Shown here one piece after another: positions 16,683 through 25,204 of a DNA stretch of 64,000 nucleotides. The notes under the pieces are model-generated. The model searched no databases, had not been told where the DNA came from, and worked only from the letters and a program-made list of their open reading frames with translations. How positions within the stretch are numbered: the first letter of the stretch is position 1; every line of letters starts with the position of its first letter. The position numbers were made by a program, and so were the translations under genes. Source of the DNA: DAMCAP01 sp032059445 (GTDB lineage: Bacteria > Bacillota > Clostridia > Oscillospirales > Ruminococcaceae); assembly GCA_032059445.1 (NCBI GenBank), contig DAMCAP010000004.1, positions 1 through 64,000 of the forward strand, given 5' to 3'.

Positions 16683-17651
16683 TTATAGGCTAAAGGTATA
16701 GCCTATATTCAGTTGGTCTGGATTCCAAGGGGTATAGAAGGATATGGTTATAGCTTTTGCATCAGTTTCTTTGATAAAGTCGGAGCCAATTTTGCTTTGG
16801 GTGATTTGCTCAAAAAGTGATTTTGCTTCTTTTGCTAATAAATCAATGTGTTCTTGTACTTTTTTATCTTTTATTTTATTATATACTAGAATTTCAACAA
16901 ACAAATCATTGGAATCCTGTTTTACTCCAAATCTTTTTAGTACAACAGGGTCTGGTCCGTTAAAAGGATCAGGTGGATATACTTCATTCATTTTTTTGAC
17001 AAAGTCAAAAATAAAAGATTGTACTTTATACTCTAATTCTGATTGTTCTGCATACATGGGTGTATTAAATACATTAAAATTTGAGTTGAAACTAAATGTG
17101 GGAGTTTTATGCTGATCATAAAACTTCATTTTAAAATCACTACACTTATAAAAAAAATGAACATTTTCCAATAATTCGGCACTCATAGCATCGGCAAACT
17201 CTAAACCAATTATTTGGATATCTTCTTGGTATATAGTAGTATTGTTATAACGAAGCTTCAAATCTACAATCACAGTATTAAATTGCCGTTGATTTTTGCT
17301 TTCAATCACTAAAAGGTCGTCCACTATAACGCTCAATTCATAGCTCTCAATTGGAACCAATTCTTGCGTCTCAATATAATTTATTACCGATTTCTCGATT
17401 ATGGCAACCAGCTCATCCGTAGGCTGTTCGTTTAAAATCCGATTAATTTCAGTAATTATAAGAGTTTGGTTGTTTCCCTTTGCTACCTCTTCCAGCTCCC
17501 TAACCACGCCCATTGAGGGTAACTCATGATCTTTAAAAGTATCCAAAATACGCTCCCGCAATGCTCGGTCTTCTTGAGCTGAGGTTCCCATACAAGCAGT
17601 AAACAATAGCAAAGAAAGAATGATCGGGATTATTCTTTGATAAATACTCAT
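16683..17651 (-). CDS. Predicted lipoprotein of unknown function
   Basis: A 322-residue protein with an N-terminal signal peptide and lipobox (LLLFTAC, Cys at residue 20), so it should be anchored outside the membrane. The mature part is mainly helical at first (ERILDTFKDHELPSM onward) and then mixed alpha/beta, ending NIGYTFSL. I do not recognise the family. It lies on the same strand as the RCC1 lipoprotein and may have co-evolved with it, but no shared promoter was found. Confidence 0.6.
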   Translation of the reverse strand: MSIYQRIIPIILSLLLFTACMGTSAQEDRALRERILDTFKDHELPSMGVVRELEEVAKGNNQTLIITEINRILNEQPTDELVAIIEKSVINYIETQELVPIESYELSVIVDDLLVIESKNQRQFNTVIVDLKLRYNNTTIYQEDIQIIGLEFADAMSAELLENVHFFYKCSDFKMKFYDQHKTPTFSFNSNFNVFNTPMYAEQSELEYKVQSFIFDFVKKMNEVYPPDPFNGPDPVVLKRFGVKQDSNDLFVEILVYNKIKDKKVQEHIDLLAKEAKSLFEQITQSKIGSDFIKETDAKAITISFYTPWNPDQLNIGYTFSL

Positions 17652-17943
17652 GCTTTCTTCCTCATACTTACAATTATACGCTACTCGTCTTATGTAATAT
17701 TATATCATAAATCCAAAATATAGTAAATACCAAGGAGTATAATTAATAATTAAGTAAGTCCCTATAAGCCTATATAGGGTAGAGCGTAAGCAGACAAGTC
17801 TAGCGGCTTATGCATGAGCTTAATGTTAACGATTTGATATAATTCCCTTAGAAGCTAATGCTGGTAGCTCAAGCTTTACCGTGATAAGGCAGCACAATAG
17901 ATCTTAAACACATTGGCGGTAAATCACTAAGCATGGACTTGTA
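17652..17943. other. Intergenic region, nothing recognised
   Basis: About 290 bases. A short inverted repeat CCCTATA / TATAGGG occurs near 17759-17780. No gene or clear promoter is visible. Confidence 0.4.
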
Positions 17944-19143
17944 CTAAATCACAAACCCAGCGATGAAAACAGCGACTACAATCAAAGGTGCAGGAACCTT
18001 TTTGGTGAGCAAGAGGGATACTGTAATAAGGGTGACCAAAAGGTTATCGAGCTGAAATCCGCTTTTTTGCATTAGGATAATCGCTGCCACCGTGATCAAG
18101 CCGCCTGCGACAGCGGTGATTCCTTTGAGCGATATCTTTATACCTTTGATCTGCTTTAAATTTCCCCATATTGGGTAAATAAAATAAATTAATAGCAATC
18201 CAGGTAGAAAAATTGCAATGCCTCCTGCTGCTGCCCCAAGTACCTGCATTAGAGCACCTGCACCACGGGCTGCCATGCCACCAGCATACGCACTAAAGCT
18301 AAACATCGGCCCGGGTAAGCCTTGCACTAAACCAAACCCCGTCAAAAACTCTTGACTGGTCATATACTGGTTTACCTCTACCAGCTCACTGTACATCAAT
18401 GGCACTACGACCTGACCGCCACCGATTACCAGATAGCCATAACGATAAAAGCTCTCAAACAGATGTACAATCCGATTATCCCAGATGAAGGTCAAAAGTA
18501 GGCTGCCAATTGCAAAGAAGGCAAAGGCGGCTAGATATTGCCAAGGAGGGCTGAGTTTTATTTTGTTCCAAAGTTCCTTTTCTTTGGAGCCTACAACACT
18601 CACTATACCACCGATGATCAAAACCAAGGGAAAAATCCAGGGTGCTCTAATGAAGTAGGTAGCAATACCCCCAAAAAGCAACAGCAAGAGTGTAACCTTG
18701 TCAGTCACAACTTTGCGGCCGATGCGATATGCAGCTACTACAATGAAGCCCACCGCCATTGGCCCAATATAACGTAGCACCTGCTGGGATATATTCATGA
18801 CACCAAGAAATTGGCTCGAAAACGAAAGCAATGTCATGATTGTCAGTACCGGCAAAGACCATACCAGCATAGTAAGCAGTGCCAGTAAAGGGCCGCCCAT
18901 TTTGTAGCCAATGGCAACAATCGTCTGTGTACTGCTGGGTCCCGGTAGAATTCCAGTTAAAGCAATTAGCTCTACGAGCTCTTCTTCTGTAAGGTACTGC
19001 TTTTTTATAACCATATGATCTGTAAATACACCGTAGTGGGCCTCGGGACCTCCGTAAGCACCTAAAGAACATATAAATACATCTTTTAAGAAAGTCGGCC
19101 AGTGCACTTCTCGAGGTTTTTGCATATCTCTACTTATATTCAT
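17944..19143 (-). CDS. chrA: Chromate transporter, long-chain (two-domain) type
   Basis: A 399-residue membrane protein of the CHR family. Both halves are present: the N-terminal half contains GAYGGPEAHYGVF, LPGPSSTQTIVAIGYKMGG and several hydrophobic helices. The C-terminal half repeats the pattern with GGGQVVVPLM and FGLVQGLPGPMFSFSAYAGG. ChrA exports chromate, coupled to the proton gradient. The gene is divergent from padR, with ~130 bases between them. It could share control with that operon, but its own promoter is not clear. Confidence 0.9.
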   Translation of the reverse strand: MNISRDMQKPREVHWPTFLKDVFICSLGAYGGPEAHYGVFTDHMVIKKQYLTEEELVELIALTGILPGPSSTQTIVAIGYKMGGPLLALLTMLVWSLPVLTIMTLLSFSSQFLGVMNISQQVLRYIGPMAVGFIVVAAYRIGRKVVTDKVTLLLLLFGGIATYFIRAPWIFPLVLIIGGIVSVVGSKEKELWNKIKLSPPWQYLAAFAFFAIGSLLLTFIWDNRIVHLFESFYRYGYLVIGGGQVVVPLMYSELVEVNQYMTSQEFLTGFGLVQGLPGPMFSFSAYAGGMAARGAGALMQVLGAAAGGIAIFLPGLLLIYFIYPIWGNLKQIKGIKISLKGITAVAGGLITVAAIILMQKSGFQLDNLLVTLITVSLLLTKKVPAPLIVVAVFIAGFVI

Positions 19144-19192
19144 ATCATCTTATCCTTTCTCTTTCATCGTCAACAACCAGTCAAAAAAGTGC

Positions 19193-19253
19193 TTGCAAGA
19201 CGAGTTGTATAGTGATATAATCAATATCGAATTACGTTATCGAATTTCGATAT
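19193..19253 (+). promoter_or_regulatory. Sigma-A promoter and palindromic operator before padR
   Basis: TTGCAA (19193-19198) is followed after exactly 17 bases by TATAAT (19216-19221). Just downstream lies an inverted repeat ATATCGAA (19224-19231) / TTCGATAT (19246-19253) over the start of transcription. A PadR dimer bound there would block its own promoter; this is inference from position. Confidence 0.7.
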
Positions 19254-19280
19254 CAATAGTATATAATAGAGGTGATCAGA

Positions 19281-19589
19281 TTGCAAGATAAAATCTTAAA
19301 GAAATTCCTTCTTGGCTTCATACAAATTCATATCCTGCACCACGCCAAAGAAGAATCGATTTATGGCTCGTGGATGCTCGAAGAGCTCAGCGAGCATGGC
19401 TATGATATGAGCCCGGGCACTTTATACCCTATTCTCCATAGCATGGAGTCTAGTGGACTATTGGTTAAAGAGGATAGGATTGTAAATGGCAAGGTAAGGA
19501 AATACTATGGCATCACTCCGTTAGGGATAACGGTTTTGGAGGAAGCTCGAAAAAAAGCTTATGAGCTATTTAAAGAAATTAAAGACTAG
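19281..19589 (+). CDS. PadR-family transcriptional regulator
   Basis: A ~102-residue winged-helix regulator. The PadR core is clear: YGSWMLEELSEHGYDMSPGTLYPILHSMESSGLL, given here in two parts as YGSWMLEELSEHGYDMSPG then TLYPILHSMESSGLL, followed by RKYYGITPLG. The RBS AGAGGTGAT (19268-19275) overlaps an in-frame GTG at 19272, so the TTG at 19281 is the better start. It is the first gene of an operon with fetA and fetB and probably represses it through the palindrome upstream. The inducer is unknown, perhaps a metal. Confidence 0.85.
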   Translation: MQDKILKKFLLGFIQIHILHHAKEESIYGSWMLEELSEHGYDMSPGTLYPILHSMESSGLLVKEDRIVNGKVRKYYGITPLGITVLEEARKKAYELFKEIKD

Positions 19590-19607
19590 AAAAAGAGGTG
19601 AAAAAGA

Positions 19608-20252
19608 TTGTTTTTGCTCAGTGGAGTGAGATATAAGAGCATCTTGGAAATTGACAAGCTCGCTATAGACAAGCACAAAATCACCTGTATTGTTGGAGAA
19701 AGTGGAAGCGGAAAAACAACCCTTTTACGACTTCTCAATAAGATGATAAGCTGTGATGTGGGTGAGATTTTGTATAACGGCCGGAAGATAGATTCGATAG
19801 ATTCAGTGGAACTTAGAAGAGAAGTAGCAATGCTCCCTCAGCAACCTACCATCTTTCCCGGCACGATCAGAGAGAATCTCCTTATAGGCATAAAATTTGC
19901 AGAGAAGCATCCTCTCGAAGATGAACAGCTTCTACCCATACTTAGCATGATAAACCTAAAAAAATCACTAGAAGATGATGCGAGTGATTTATCCGGTGGT
20001 GAAAAACAAAGACTCGCCTTGGGGAGGATACTGCTTTTAGATCCGGAGGTTTTTTTATTGGACGAGCCTTCTTCAGCGCTGGATGAAGAGACGGAGCAAA
20101 TCCTCTTTAGTAGAATGATTCCATATGTTAAAAACGCGCGCAAAACAATGATTATAGTCACTCATTCCAAAAGGCTAGCAGGTGGGTATGCCGACAAGAT
20201 CGTTGAGATTCGTGAAGGCAGTATTACTGGATCAAAAGAGGTGGAGAGATGA
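19608..20252 (+). CDS. fetA: ABC transporter ATPase, FetA-like
   Basis: A 214-residue ABC ATPase with all core motifs: Walker A GESGSGKTTLL near residue 28, Q-loop LPQQP, signature LSGGEKQRLALGR and Walker B VFLLDEPSSALDE. It overlaps the permease gene by four bases. The pair matches the FetAB (YbbL/YbbM) system, which exports iron in E. coli and protects against oxidative stress. The TTG start follows AGAGGTG at about 12 bases. Export of iron or another metal is inferred from the permease family. Confidence 0.83.
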   Translation: MFLLSGVRYKSILEIDKLAIDKHKITCIVGESGSGKTTLLRLLNKMISCDVGEILYNGRKIDSIDSVELRREVAMLPQQPTIFPGTIRENLLIGIKFAEKHPLEDEQLLPILSMINLKKSLEDDASDLSGGEKQRLALGRILLLDPEVFLLDEPSSALDEETEQILFSRMIPYVKNARKTMIIVTHSKRLAGGYADKIVEIREGSITGSKEVER

Positions 20253-21034
20253 GCGGTATAATTGATTTGGGTTTTTGGCAAATGGGTGCTGCCTATGCAT
20301 TGGTACTGGGTTTGCTGGCTATTGTAAGATTAAAAGGTATACCACGCGAAAAAGAAATATTAATTGCATCGATCAGAATGACTGTGCAGCTGATTTTTAC
20401 AGGTCATGTGCTGGTCTACATTTTTGAAAATCCGTCGCCGCTCTACACAATTCTTATTTTAGCTTGTATGGAGGTTTTTTCGATCTATACGATAACCAGC
20501 AGGATCAAAACCAAGCTCTCTAATCAATTAAAGAAAATCATAGCTTTTTCAATGATTACAGGTACTGTATCTTGCCTTTTGTACTTTCTTCTTGTTGTTG
20601 TTCGTATAGCACCTTGGTATCACCCACAATACTTCATACCAATTGCCGGCATGATTATCGGCAACTCTATGACAGGCATTTCCTTGGGGGTAGTTCGCCT
20701 AGTAGAGGGGATGCAGACACAAAAAAGCTCTGTTGAAGGGGCATTGATGCTTGGGGCTACTCCTAAAATGGCTTCAAAGCAAATCGTAGATAGTGCATTT
20801 GAATCCGCAATATTACCAACAGTTAATTCTATGGTGGGCATGGGTATAGTTTTTTTGCCAGGTATGATGACAGGGCAGATCTTATCTGGCACATCACCTA
20901 CTACAGCAATCGCGTATCAGATCGCCATTATGCTTGGAATTCTAGGTAGCGTGGCATTTACAGTCATATTATTTGTACAAATGGGGTACAAAACTTTCTT
21001 TAATGACCAAAAGCAGTTGATCTACCCATTGTAA
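20249..21034 (+). CDS. fetB: ABC transporter permease, FetB (UPF0014) family
   Basis: A 261-residue membrane protein with about seven hydrophobic segments. It carries the UPF0014/FetB hallmark regions: PIAGMIIGNSMTGISLG, then EGALMLGATPKMASK, then SAILPTVNSMVGMGIVFLPG and MMTGQILSGTSP. It partners the preceding ATPase (ATGA overlap at 20249). The complex is expected to pump iron outward. It is the last gene of the padR-fetA-fetB operon; the next transcript starts at its own promoter near 21113. Confidence 0.88.
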   Translation: MSGIIDLGFWQMGAAYALVLGLLAIVRLKGIPREKEILIASIRMTVQLIFTGHVLVYIFENPSPLYTILILACMEVFSIYTITSRIKTKLSNQLKKIIAFSMITGTVSCLLYFLLVVVRIAPWYHPQYFIPIAGMIIGNSMTGISLGVVRLVEGMQTQKSSVEGALMLGATPKMASKQIVDSAFESAILPTVNSMVGMGIVFLPGMMTGQILSGTSPTTAIAYQIAIMLGILGSVAFTVILFVQMGYKTFFNDQKQLIYPL

Positions 21035-21112
21035 TGATATACGACTGAATAATAATGGGACATTTATTTGGAATCCGAGCGGATTAATAAGGTTTATTGG
21101 GAATTATGAATA

Positions 21113-21141
21113 TTGACATTTATGTTTTTCTGTTATATAAT
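21113..21141 (+). promoter_or_regulatory. Consensus sigma-A promoter before the fluoride riboswitch
   Basis: TTGACA (21113-21118), 17-base spacer, TATAAT (21136-21141): a perfect consensus promoter. Transcription would begin near 21148, at the start of the aptamer. Confidence 0.85.
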
Positions 21142-21146
21142 CCAGA

Positions 21147-21209
21147 AATGGGAATGAAGTTCTCCCTTGGATATATCCTAAACCGCTTTTAAGCTGATGA
21201 CTTCTGCGA
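21147..21209 (+). ncRNA. Fluoride riboswitch (crcB motif) aptamer
   Basis: The leader contains the crcB-motif core in order: GGGAATGAAGTTCTCCC (21150-21165), AAACCGC (21180-21186) and GCTGATGACTTCTGC (21193-21207). These are the conserved segments of fluoride-sensing RNAs. The 3' part of the aptamer (CTGATG, CTGCGA) can instead pair with CATCAG and TCGCAG downstream to form a terminator, the usual ON switch: fluoride binding keeps the terminator from forming. The RNA starts right after a consensus promoter and precedes an antiporter gene. Confidence 0.88.
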
Positions 21210-21240
21210 TAATTTTTGTCGCAGGGGCATCAGTTTTTTT
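21194..21240 (+). terminator. Riboswitch expression-platform terminator
   Basis: CTGATG (21194-21199) and CTGCGA (21204-21209) pair with TCGCAG (21219-21224) and CATCAG (21228-21233), followed by seven T (21234-21240). It overlaps the 3' part of the fluoride aptamer, so the two structures exclude each other. Confidence 0.8.
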
Positions 21241-21265
21241 GCGCCCTGCGAGAGGGGAGATTTCA

Positions 21266-22441
21266 ATGTTATTGAGTTTAGCACTTATCTTTTTATGCGG
21301 TATGGTATTAGGTAATATTTTTTCTAAGCTAAAGATGCCGCCCCTACTTGGTATGCTCATTACAGGTATTTTGCTAGGGCCATATGCTCTAGGGCTGCTG
21401 GATGAGAGTATCCTTGCCATTTCGCCAGATTTACGCAAATTTGCACTCATTATTATTCTAACAAGGGCAGGACTAAATCTAGATATAAATGACTTAAAAA
21501 GGGTGGGCCGGCCAGCTATCCTTATGTGTTTTGTTCCAGCTTGCTTTGAGATTTTGGGGATGATATTACTTGCCCCAAGGCTGCTTGGCGTAACCATCTT
21601 AGAGGCAGCGATAATGGGCAGTGTGGTTGCAGCTGTTTCGCCGGCAGTCATTGTACCTAAGATGCTTAAACTTATGGAAGAAGGCTATGGTCAGCGCAAT
21701 AGTATCCCACAGATGATTATGGCAGGTGCTTCGGTAGATGATGTTTTTGTAATTGTATTGTTTACCTCCTTTACCGATCTTGCAGATGGAGGTAGTATTG
21801 CTGCTCTAGACTTTATACGTATACCCATTTCTATCATTTTGGGTATTGCAGTGGGGATTCTGTGCGGGGTACTTCTAAACGCACTATTTCAAAAAAAGCA
21901 CATTCGTGATACCGCAAAAGTCGTGATTATTCTAAGTGTTTCTTTTTTACTTGTTGCACTGGAGGATAGTCTGACTGGTGTTATTGGATTTTCTGGTCTG
22001 ATTGCTGTGATGACAATGGGTATTACCTTACAAAAAAAGCGAAGTGAAGTTGCTACACGTTTGTCGGTAAAGTATGCTAAACTATGGGTAGCCGCTGAAT
22101 TACTGCTGTTTGTATTAGTAGGTGCTACAGTCAATGTCCAATATGCCTTAGCATCTGGTGTATCCGCTGTGATTGTAATTTTCCTTGCGCTTATCTTCCG
22201 TATGCTAGGTGTTTTGGTCTGTGTGTTGGGGACGAAGCTCTCACGGAAAGAAAGGGCATTTTGTATGATCGCCTACTGCCCCAAAGCAACTGTCCAGGCA
22301 GCCATTGGTTCAATCCCACTCAGCATGGGACTAGCCTGTGGAAATATTGTATTAACTGTTGCGGTACTGGCGATTTTAATTACTGCGCCACTTGGAGCAT
22401 TTGCAATCGATTCACTTTATCAAAAGTTGCTGGATAGGTGA
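21266..22441 (+). CDS. Cation:proton antiporter (CPA family), fluoride-induced
   Basis: A 391-residue membrane protein with ~11-12 hydrophobic helices. LPKMPPLLGMLITGILLGP-like residues at the N-terminus (KMPPLLGMLITGILLGP) and AGASVDDVFVIVLF near residue 160 match CPA1/CPA2 sodium-proton antiporters; the DD pair is the expected ion-binding site. The ATG at 21266 has GAGGGGAG upstream; an in-frame ATG at 21197 lies inside the riboswitch terminator and is rejected. Antiporters are known members of fluoride-riboswitch regulons besides CrcB/Fluc and CLC-F. The likely role is restoring ion balance, or fluoride efflux, during fluoride stress. Confidence 0.82.
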   Translation: MLLSLALIFLCGMVLGNIFSKLKMPPLLGMLITGILLGPYALGLLDESILAISPDLRKFALIIILTRAGLNLDINDLKRVGRPAILMCFVPACFEILGMILLAPRLLGVTILEAAIMGSVVAAVSPAVIVPKMLKLMEEGYGQRNSIPQMIMAGASVDDVFVIVLFTSFTDLADGGSIAALDFIRIPISIILGIAVGILCGVLLNALFQKKHIRDTAKVVIILSVSFLLVALEDSLTGVIGFSGLIAVMTMGITLQKKRSEVATRLSVKYAKLWVAAELLLFVLVGATVNVQYALASGVSAVIVIFLALIFRMLGVLVCVLGTKLSRKERAFCMIAYCPKATVQAAIGSIPLSMGLACGNIVLTVAVLAILITAPLGAFAIDSLYQKLLDR

Positions 22442-22508
22442 TATAAGTAGACTTATAAAGTAGAATTGTATGATGGATATTAGATGATTTTGATATTCGG
22501 GTATGAGC

Positions 22509-22543
22509 GGTTATTCAGGGTTTCAATCCCCAATAACTCACCA
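22509..22543 (+). other. Degenerate tRNA 3' end (second att-like scar)
   Basis: GGGTTTCAATCCCCAATAACTCACCA (read as GGGTTTCAATCCCC plus AATAACTCACCA) aligns with the tRNA-Lys 3' fragment at 14416-14441 with four differences and keeps the encoded CCA. The T-arm is imperfect and no 5' half is present. With the fragment at 14397-14441 it brackets an ~8 kb block of cargo-like genes in direct orientation. Confidence 0.55.
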
Positions 22544-22576
22544 AAACCCACGGTATCTATGATACCGTGGGTTTTT
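22544..22576. terminator. Strong hairpin terminator after the antiporter
   Basis: AAACCCACGGTATC pairs perfectly with GATACCGTGGGTTT around a three-base loop and is flanked by T's downstream (22572-22576). It lies ~100 bases after the antiporter stop and immediately after the tRNA-like fragment. Confidence 0.85.
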
Positions 22577-22803
22577 AATTTATCTCTACGAAGTAACAGT
22601 CGGCTATACTATTTTTGAGCCCAGAATAATTTTTACAATATCATATAAGCGCTCTTGTTGTTTGCATGTGTAAGAGTAATCTCTACAACATGATTTAACT
22701 GGCATATGATTAATGCGTTTTTACTATCAAAACCCTCACTGAAAAAGCAAGACAGCCTGCAAAATTACAAGCTGTCTATGCTATCGTATATTTTTACTTT
22801 AGG
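22577..22803. other. Intergenic region, nothing recognised
   Basis: Between the terminator and the end of the reverse coiled-coil gene. ACAGCCTGCAAAATTACAAGCTGT (22750-22773, quoted as ACAGC ... GCTGT) may form a weak terminator for the reverse gene. No other feature is seen. Confidence 0.35.
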
Positions 22804-24765
22804 TTATGCTATTGTACCAGTTGGTGGGTTTGGCTTCCCAGTATTGCCACCACCGCTACTCGAGCCACCAGAACTACTAGAACCACCGCTTGAAGAGCTG
22901 TCGTCCTTATCAATACCTGCATTATACTTGTTGATGTCTAGCTTTTTGTCAGATACCATATAGCGACCTAACACTCTGGTGTCAATCACATAAGCATCCT
23001 CATAGGTGTCATAGGTGTGCTTTGGCGCGCTAAGCTTGCCATCCTTGCCAATGGCATACACATAACCCTTGGTCTCAGAGCCATTGTTTAGATATAGCTT
23101 ACCAATACGATTGAAGGAGCCGTAGTTTCCGTTCCAGAAATTAATATTTGCTGATGGGAAAGCATTAGCAATCTTGCTATCATACTCGGTGTCCATGCTT
23201 AGTACTAGTTTACCTTGGCCTATAGTATTGACCTCAAAGCGAGAGTAGTCGTCTGCTTCAAATTCTAATACATCATCAGATACACCGGCAAATCCAGCCC
23301 CTACTTCAAACATTTGCTCCTTTTCGCCAATTACAGATTCCTGCTCTGCCTTAGAATAACCTAGCTCCATACCCACGTTAAGTGTGAGGTCGAAGGAGTC
23401 TGTACCGCTCCTGCGCAGGCGGATTTCACCTATTAGCTCTTTGTCTGTGGTAGAGCCGGTTGGTTTTGTTTCGAGTGCTACAAAGTATGCGTATTTCTCA
23501 GCAAGATTCGTTGTATCGTGGTTGGTCTTCTTCTTGATGATACTTGTTTTGGCCACATACTGCTTACCGGTCTCCCAACGAGAGGTAATAGATGTTCTGG
23601 ATACTGCATCAGCTTCATTTACATATTTATAGTTTTTTGATTGTGCAGTTGATAAGTTGGTTTCAGCAGTCTTAAGGTCTGTTTCAGCGTTATTTTTCGC
23701 TGCTTCTGCCTTTGCAAAGTTGTCTTTTGCGGTCTTGTACTCAGCGCTTTGACTGTAAGTATCTAATGTTGCCTTTGCAGTATCCATAGCGCTCTTTAAA
23801 GCTTTAGCATCATCGTGAGCCTCTACGGCTACTTTTGCTTCATTTACTGCTTGGGTTAGAGTTGCTTTTTCTGCTTCTAAATCTGTTTTTGCTTTTGTTG
23901 CGTCTGCAATTGATTTATCTAAATTTGGTTTGTCTGTATCTCGTGCAGTCATTTTATGATTATAAAGTGCTTTTTTGGCGGATAGGTCTACTAAGAGCTT
24001 ATTAAGGGTATCAACTGTATATCCGTCAACAGTAGGCAGCGGATCGAAGGATGTTTTAATCTCTGTAGTCGATACCGTAGCGACAGTTCCACCTAATCGT
24101 GTGATTTCAGTAGTATAAAGCTCTGTCAGTTTGGTATCTAGTGCATCACCAGTTAAGTCCTTGATTGCATCAGCAGATACAAATGGGAAGGTTTTCATAA
24201 GGCTAATATGCGCATCAACCAATGCTTTGGCATCGGTGACTGCTTTTTCTAGAGCCTTTACTTTATCAAGTAAATCATTAATTTCTTTTTCTTTTACAGT
24301 GATTTGAGCTACCTTTGCTGCTAGGTTATCCTGAGCAGTTTTTAGTGCTGTTTGTAGCTGCTCGAGGGTAGGGGTTGTTGCTCTCGTATTGCCCACTGCT
24401 TTATCATACGCTGCTTTTGCGGTATTATAGTCTGCTTGCAGTTTTGAGAGCTTTGCTTCTGCAGCATCCTTTGCTGTTGTAGCGGTTGCAAGGGCGGTTT
24501 TTGCAGTTTCAAAAGCTGCCTTTTTATCTGCAACGATTTTCTTAAGGCTTTCGATTGTGCCATCACTTCCGCTGAAAAATGGGAAGTAAACAGTTTTCCC
24601 CCCCTGCACCTTATATACAGGATTATTGATATCTACCACGCCATCCTCAGTGATATATCCACTATGGTCAATATCAATCACAGGTCGGCTTACAGCTGCA
24701 AAGGCTGTAGACGATAAACTAAATACAAGGCTTGTGGCCAGTATGCCGCTCAAAAGTTTTTTCAT
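22804..24765 (-). CDS. Secreted coiled-coil protein with Ser/Gly tail
   Basis: A 653-residue exported protein. Residues 1-23 are a signal peptide (cleavage after AFA). A short beta-rich segment (VYKVQGGKTVYFPFFSG) is followed by ~320 residues of Ala/Lys/Thr-rich heptad repeats (residues ~72-390, e.g. AKTALATATTAKDAAEAKL) forming long coiled coils. A second globular part (KYVNEADAVSRTSITSRW to VLGRYMVSDKKLDI) then follows, with a Ser/Gly-rich, Pro-ending tail. The two globular parts may be one domain split by the coiled coil. No sortase, SLH or LysM anchor is seen. The family is not recognised; a surface or secreted structural role is likely. Confidence 0.65.
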   Translation of the reverse strand: MKKLLSGILATSLVFSLSSTAFAAVSRPVIDIDHSGYITEDGVVDINNPVYKVQGGKTVYFPFFSGSDGTIESLKKIVADKKAAFETAKTALATATTAKDAAEAKLSKLQADYNTAKAAYDKAVGNTRATTPTLEQLQTALKTAQDNLAAKVAQITVKEKEINDLLDKVKALEKAVTDAKALVDAHISLMKTFPFVSADAIKDLTGDALDTKLTELYTTEITRLGGTVATVSTTEIKTSFDPLPTVDGYTVDTLNKLLVDLSAKKALYNHKMTARDTDKPNLDKSIADATKAKTDLEAEKATLTQAVNEAKVAVEAHDDAKALKSAMDTAKATLDTYSQSAEYKTAKDNFAKAEAAKNNAETDLKTAETNLSTAQSKNYKYVNEADAVSRTSITSRWETGKQYVAKTSIIKKKTNHDTTNLAEKYAYFVALETKPTGSTTDKELIGEIRLRRSGTDSFDLTLNVGMELGYSKAEQESVIGEKEQMFEVGAGFAGVSDDVLEFEADDYSRFEVNTIGQGKLVLSMDTEYDSKIANAFPSANINFWNGNYGSFNRIGKLYLNNGSETKGYVYAIGKDGKLSAPKHTYDTYEDAYVIDTRVLGRYMVSDKKLDINKYNAGIDKDDSSSSGGSSSSGGSSSGGGNTGKPNPPTGTIA

Positions 24766-25024
24766 ACGTTACCTCCAGTAGATGGGGCTATATAGCCCAT
24801 CGGGTTTCAGATGTTAATATTAACGCGTTCAATTACATAGTGTAATAAGTATGACGCACTACTGCCTAGTTTTTCACTTTAAGAAATATTTTACAGAAAC
24901 ATAACAAACCCGCAACTTGCAAGGTCATAATTGGATAATTTATTGGAGGATAAAGGCCGATTATGGTATTAAAAGGTTTATGGAATAATTTATGAATCAT
25001 CGATAACACCAAATCAAGCAAAAA

Positions 25025-25053
25025 GAGCCTGTATTTGTACAGACTCCTTTTAG
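25025..25053 (+). terminator. Hairpin of the recurring GAGCCTGTA type
   Basis: GAGCCTGTA pairs with TACAGACTC around TTTG (one mismatch), followed by CTTTT. It belongs to the same sequence family as the hairpins at 14608, 38713 and 46861. Confidence 0.5.
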
Positions 25054-25177
25054 TAATTAGTAAGGTAGGTACGGCATTTGAGCGTAGGAGGAAAATAATC
25101 TGCCACCTATAGGTAATAATAATGGGAAGCTTCGATAAATATGACTTGCTTTATAAAAATAATATACAAAAAGGAGA

Positions 25178-25204
25178 GAAAGCCCGGGGTAAACCCGGGC
25201 TTTC
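25178..25204 (-). terminator. Hairpin terminator after the toxin-antitoxin fusion
   Basis: AAAGCCCGGG (25179-25188) pairs perfectly with CCCGGGCTTT (25194-25203). It begins two bases after the end of the reverse gene, on whose strand TCTCTCCTTTTT follows. Confidence 0.7.

Noticed and set aside
21197..21265. Upstream start for the antiporter
   Set aside because: It lies in the riboswitch terminator stem and would place unrelated residues before the first membrane helix.
22509..22543. Functional tRNA gene
   Set aside because: Only a degenerate T-arm and 3' end are present.
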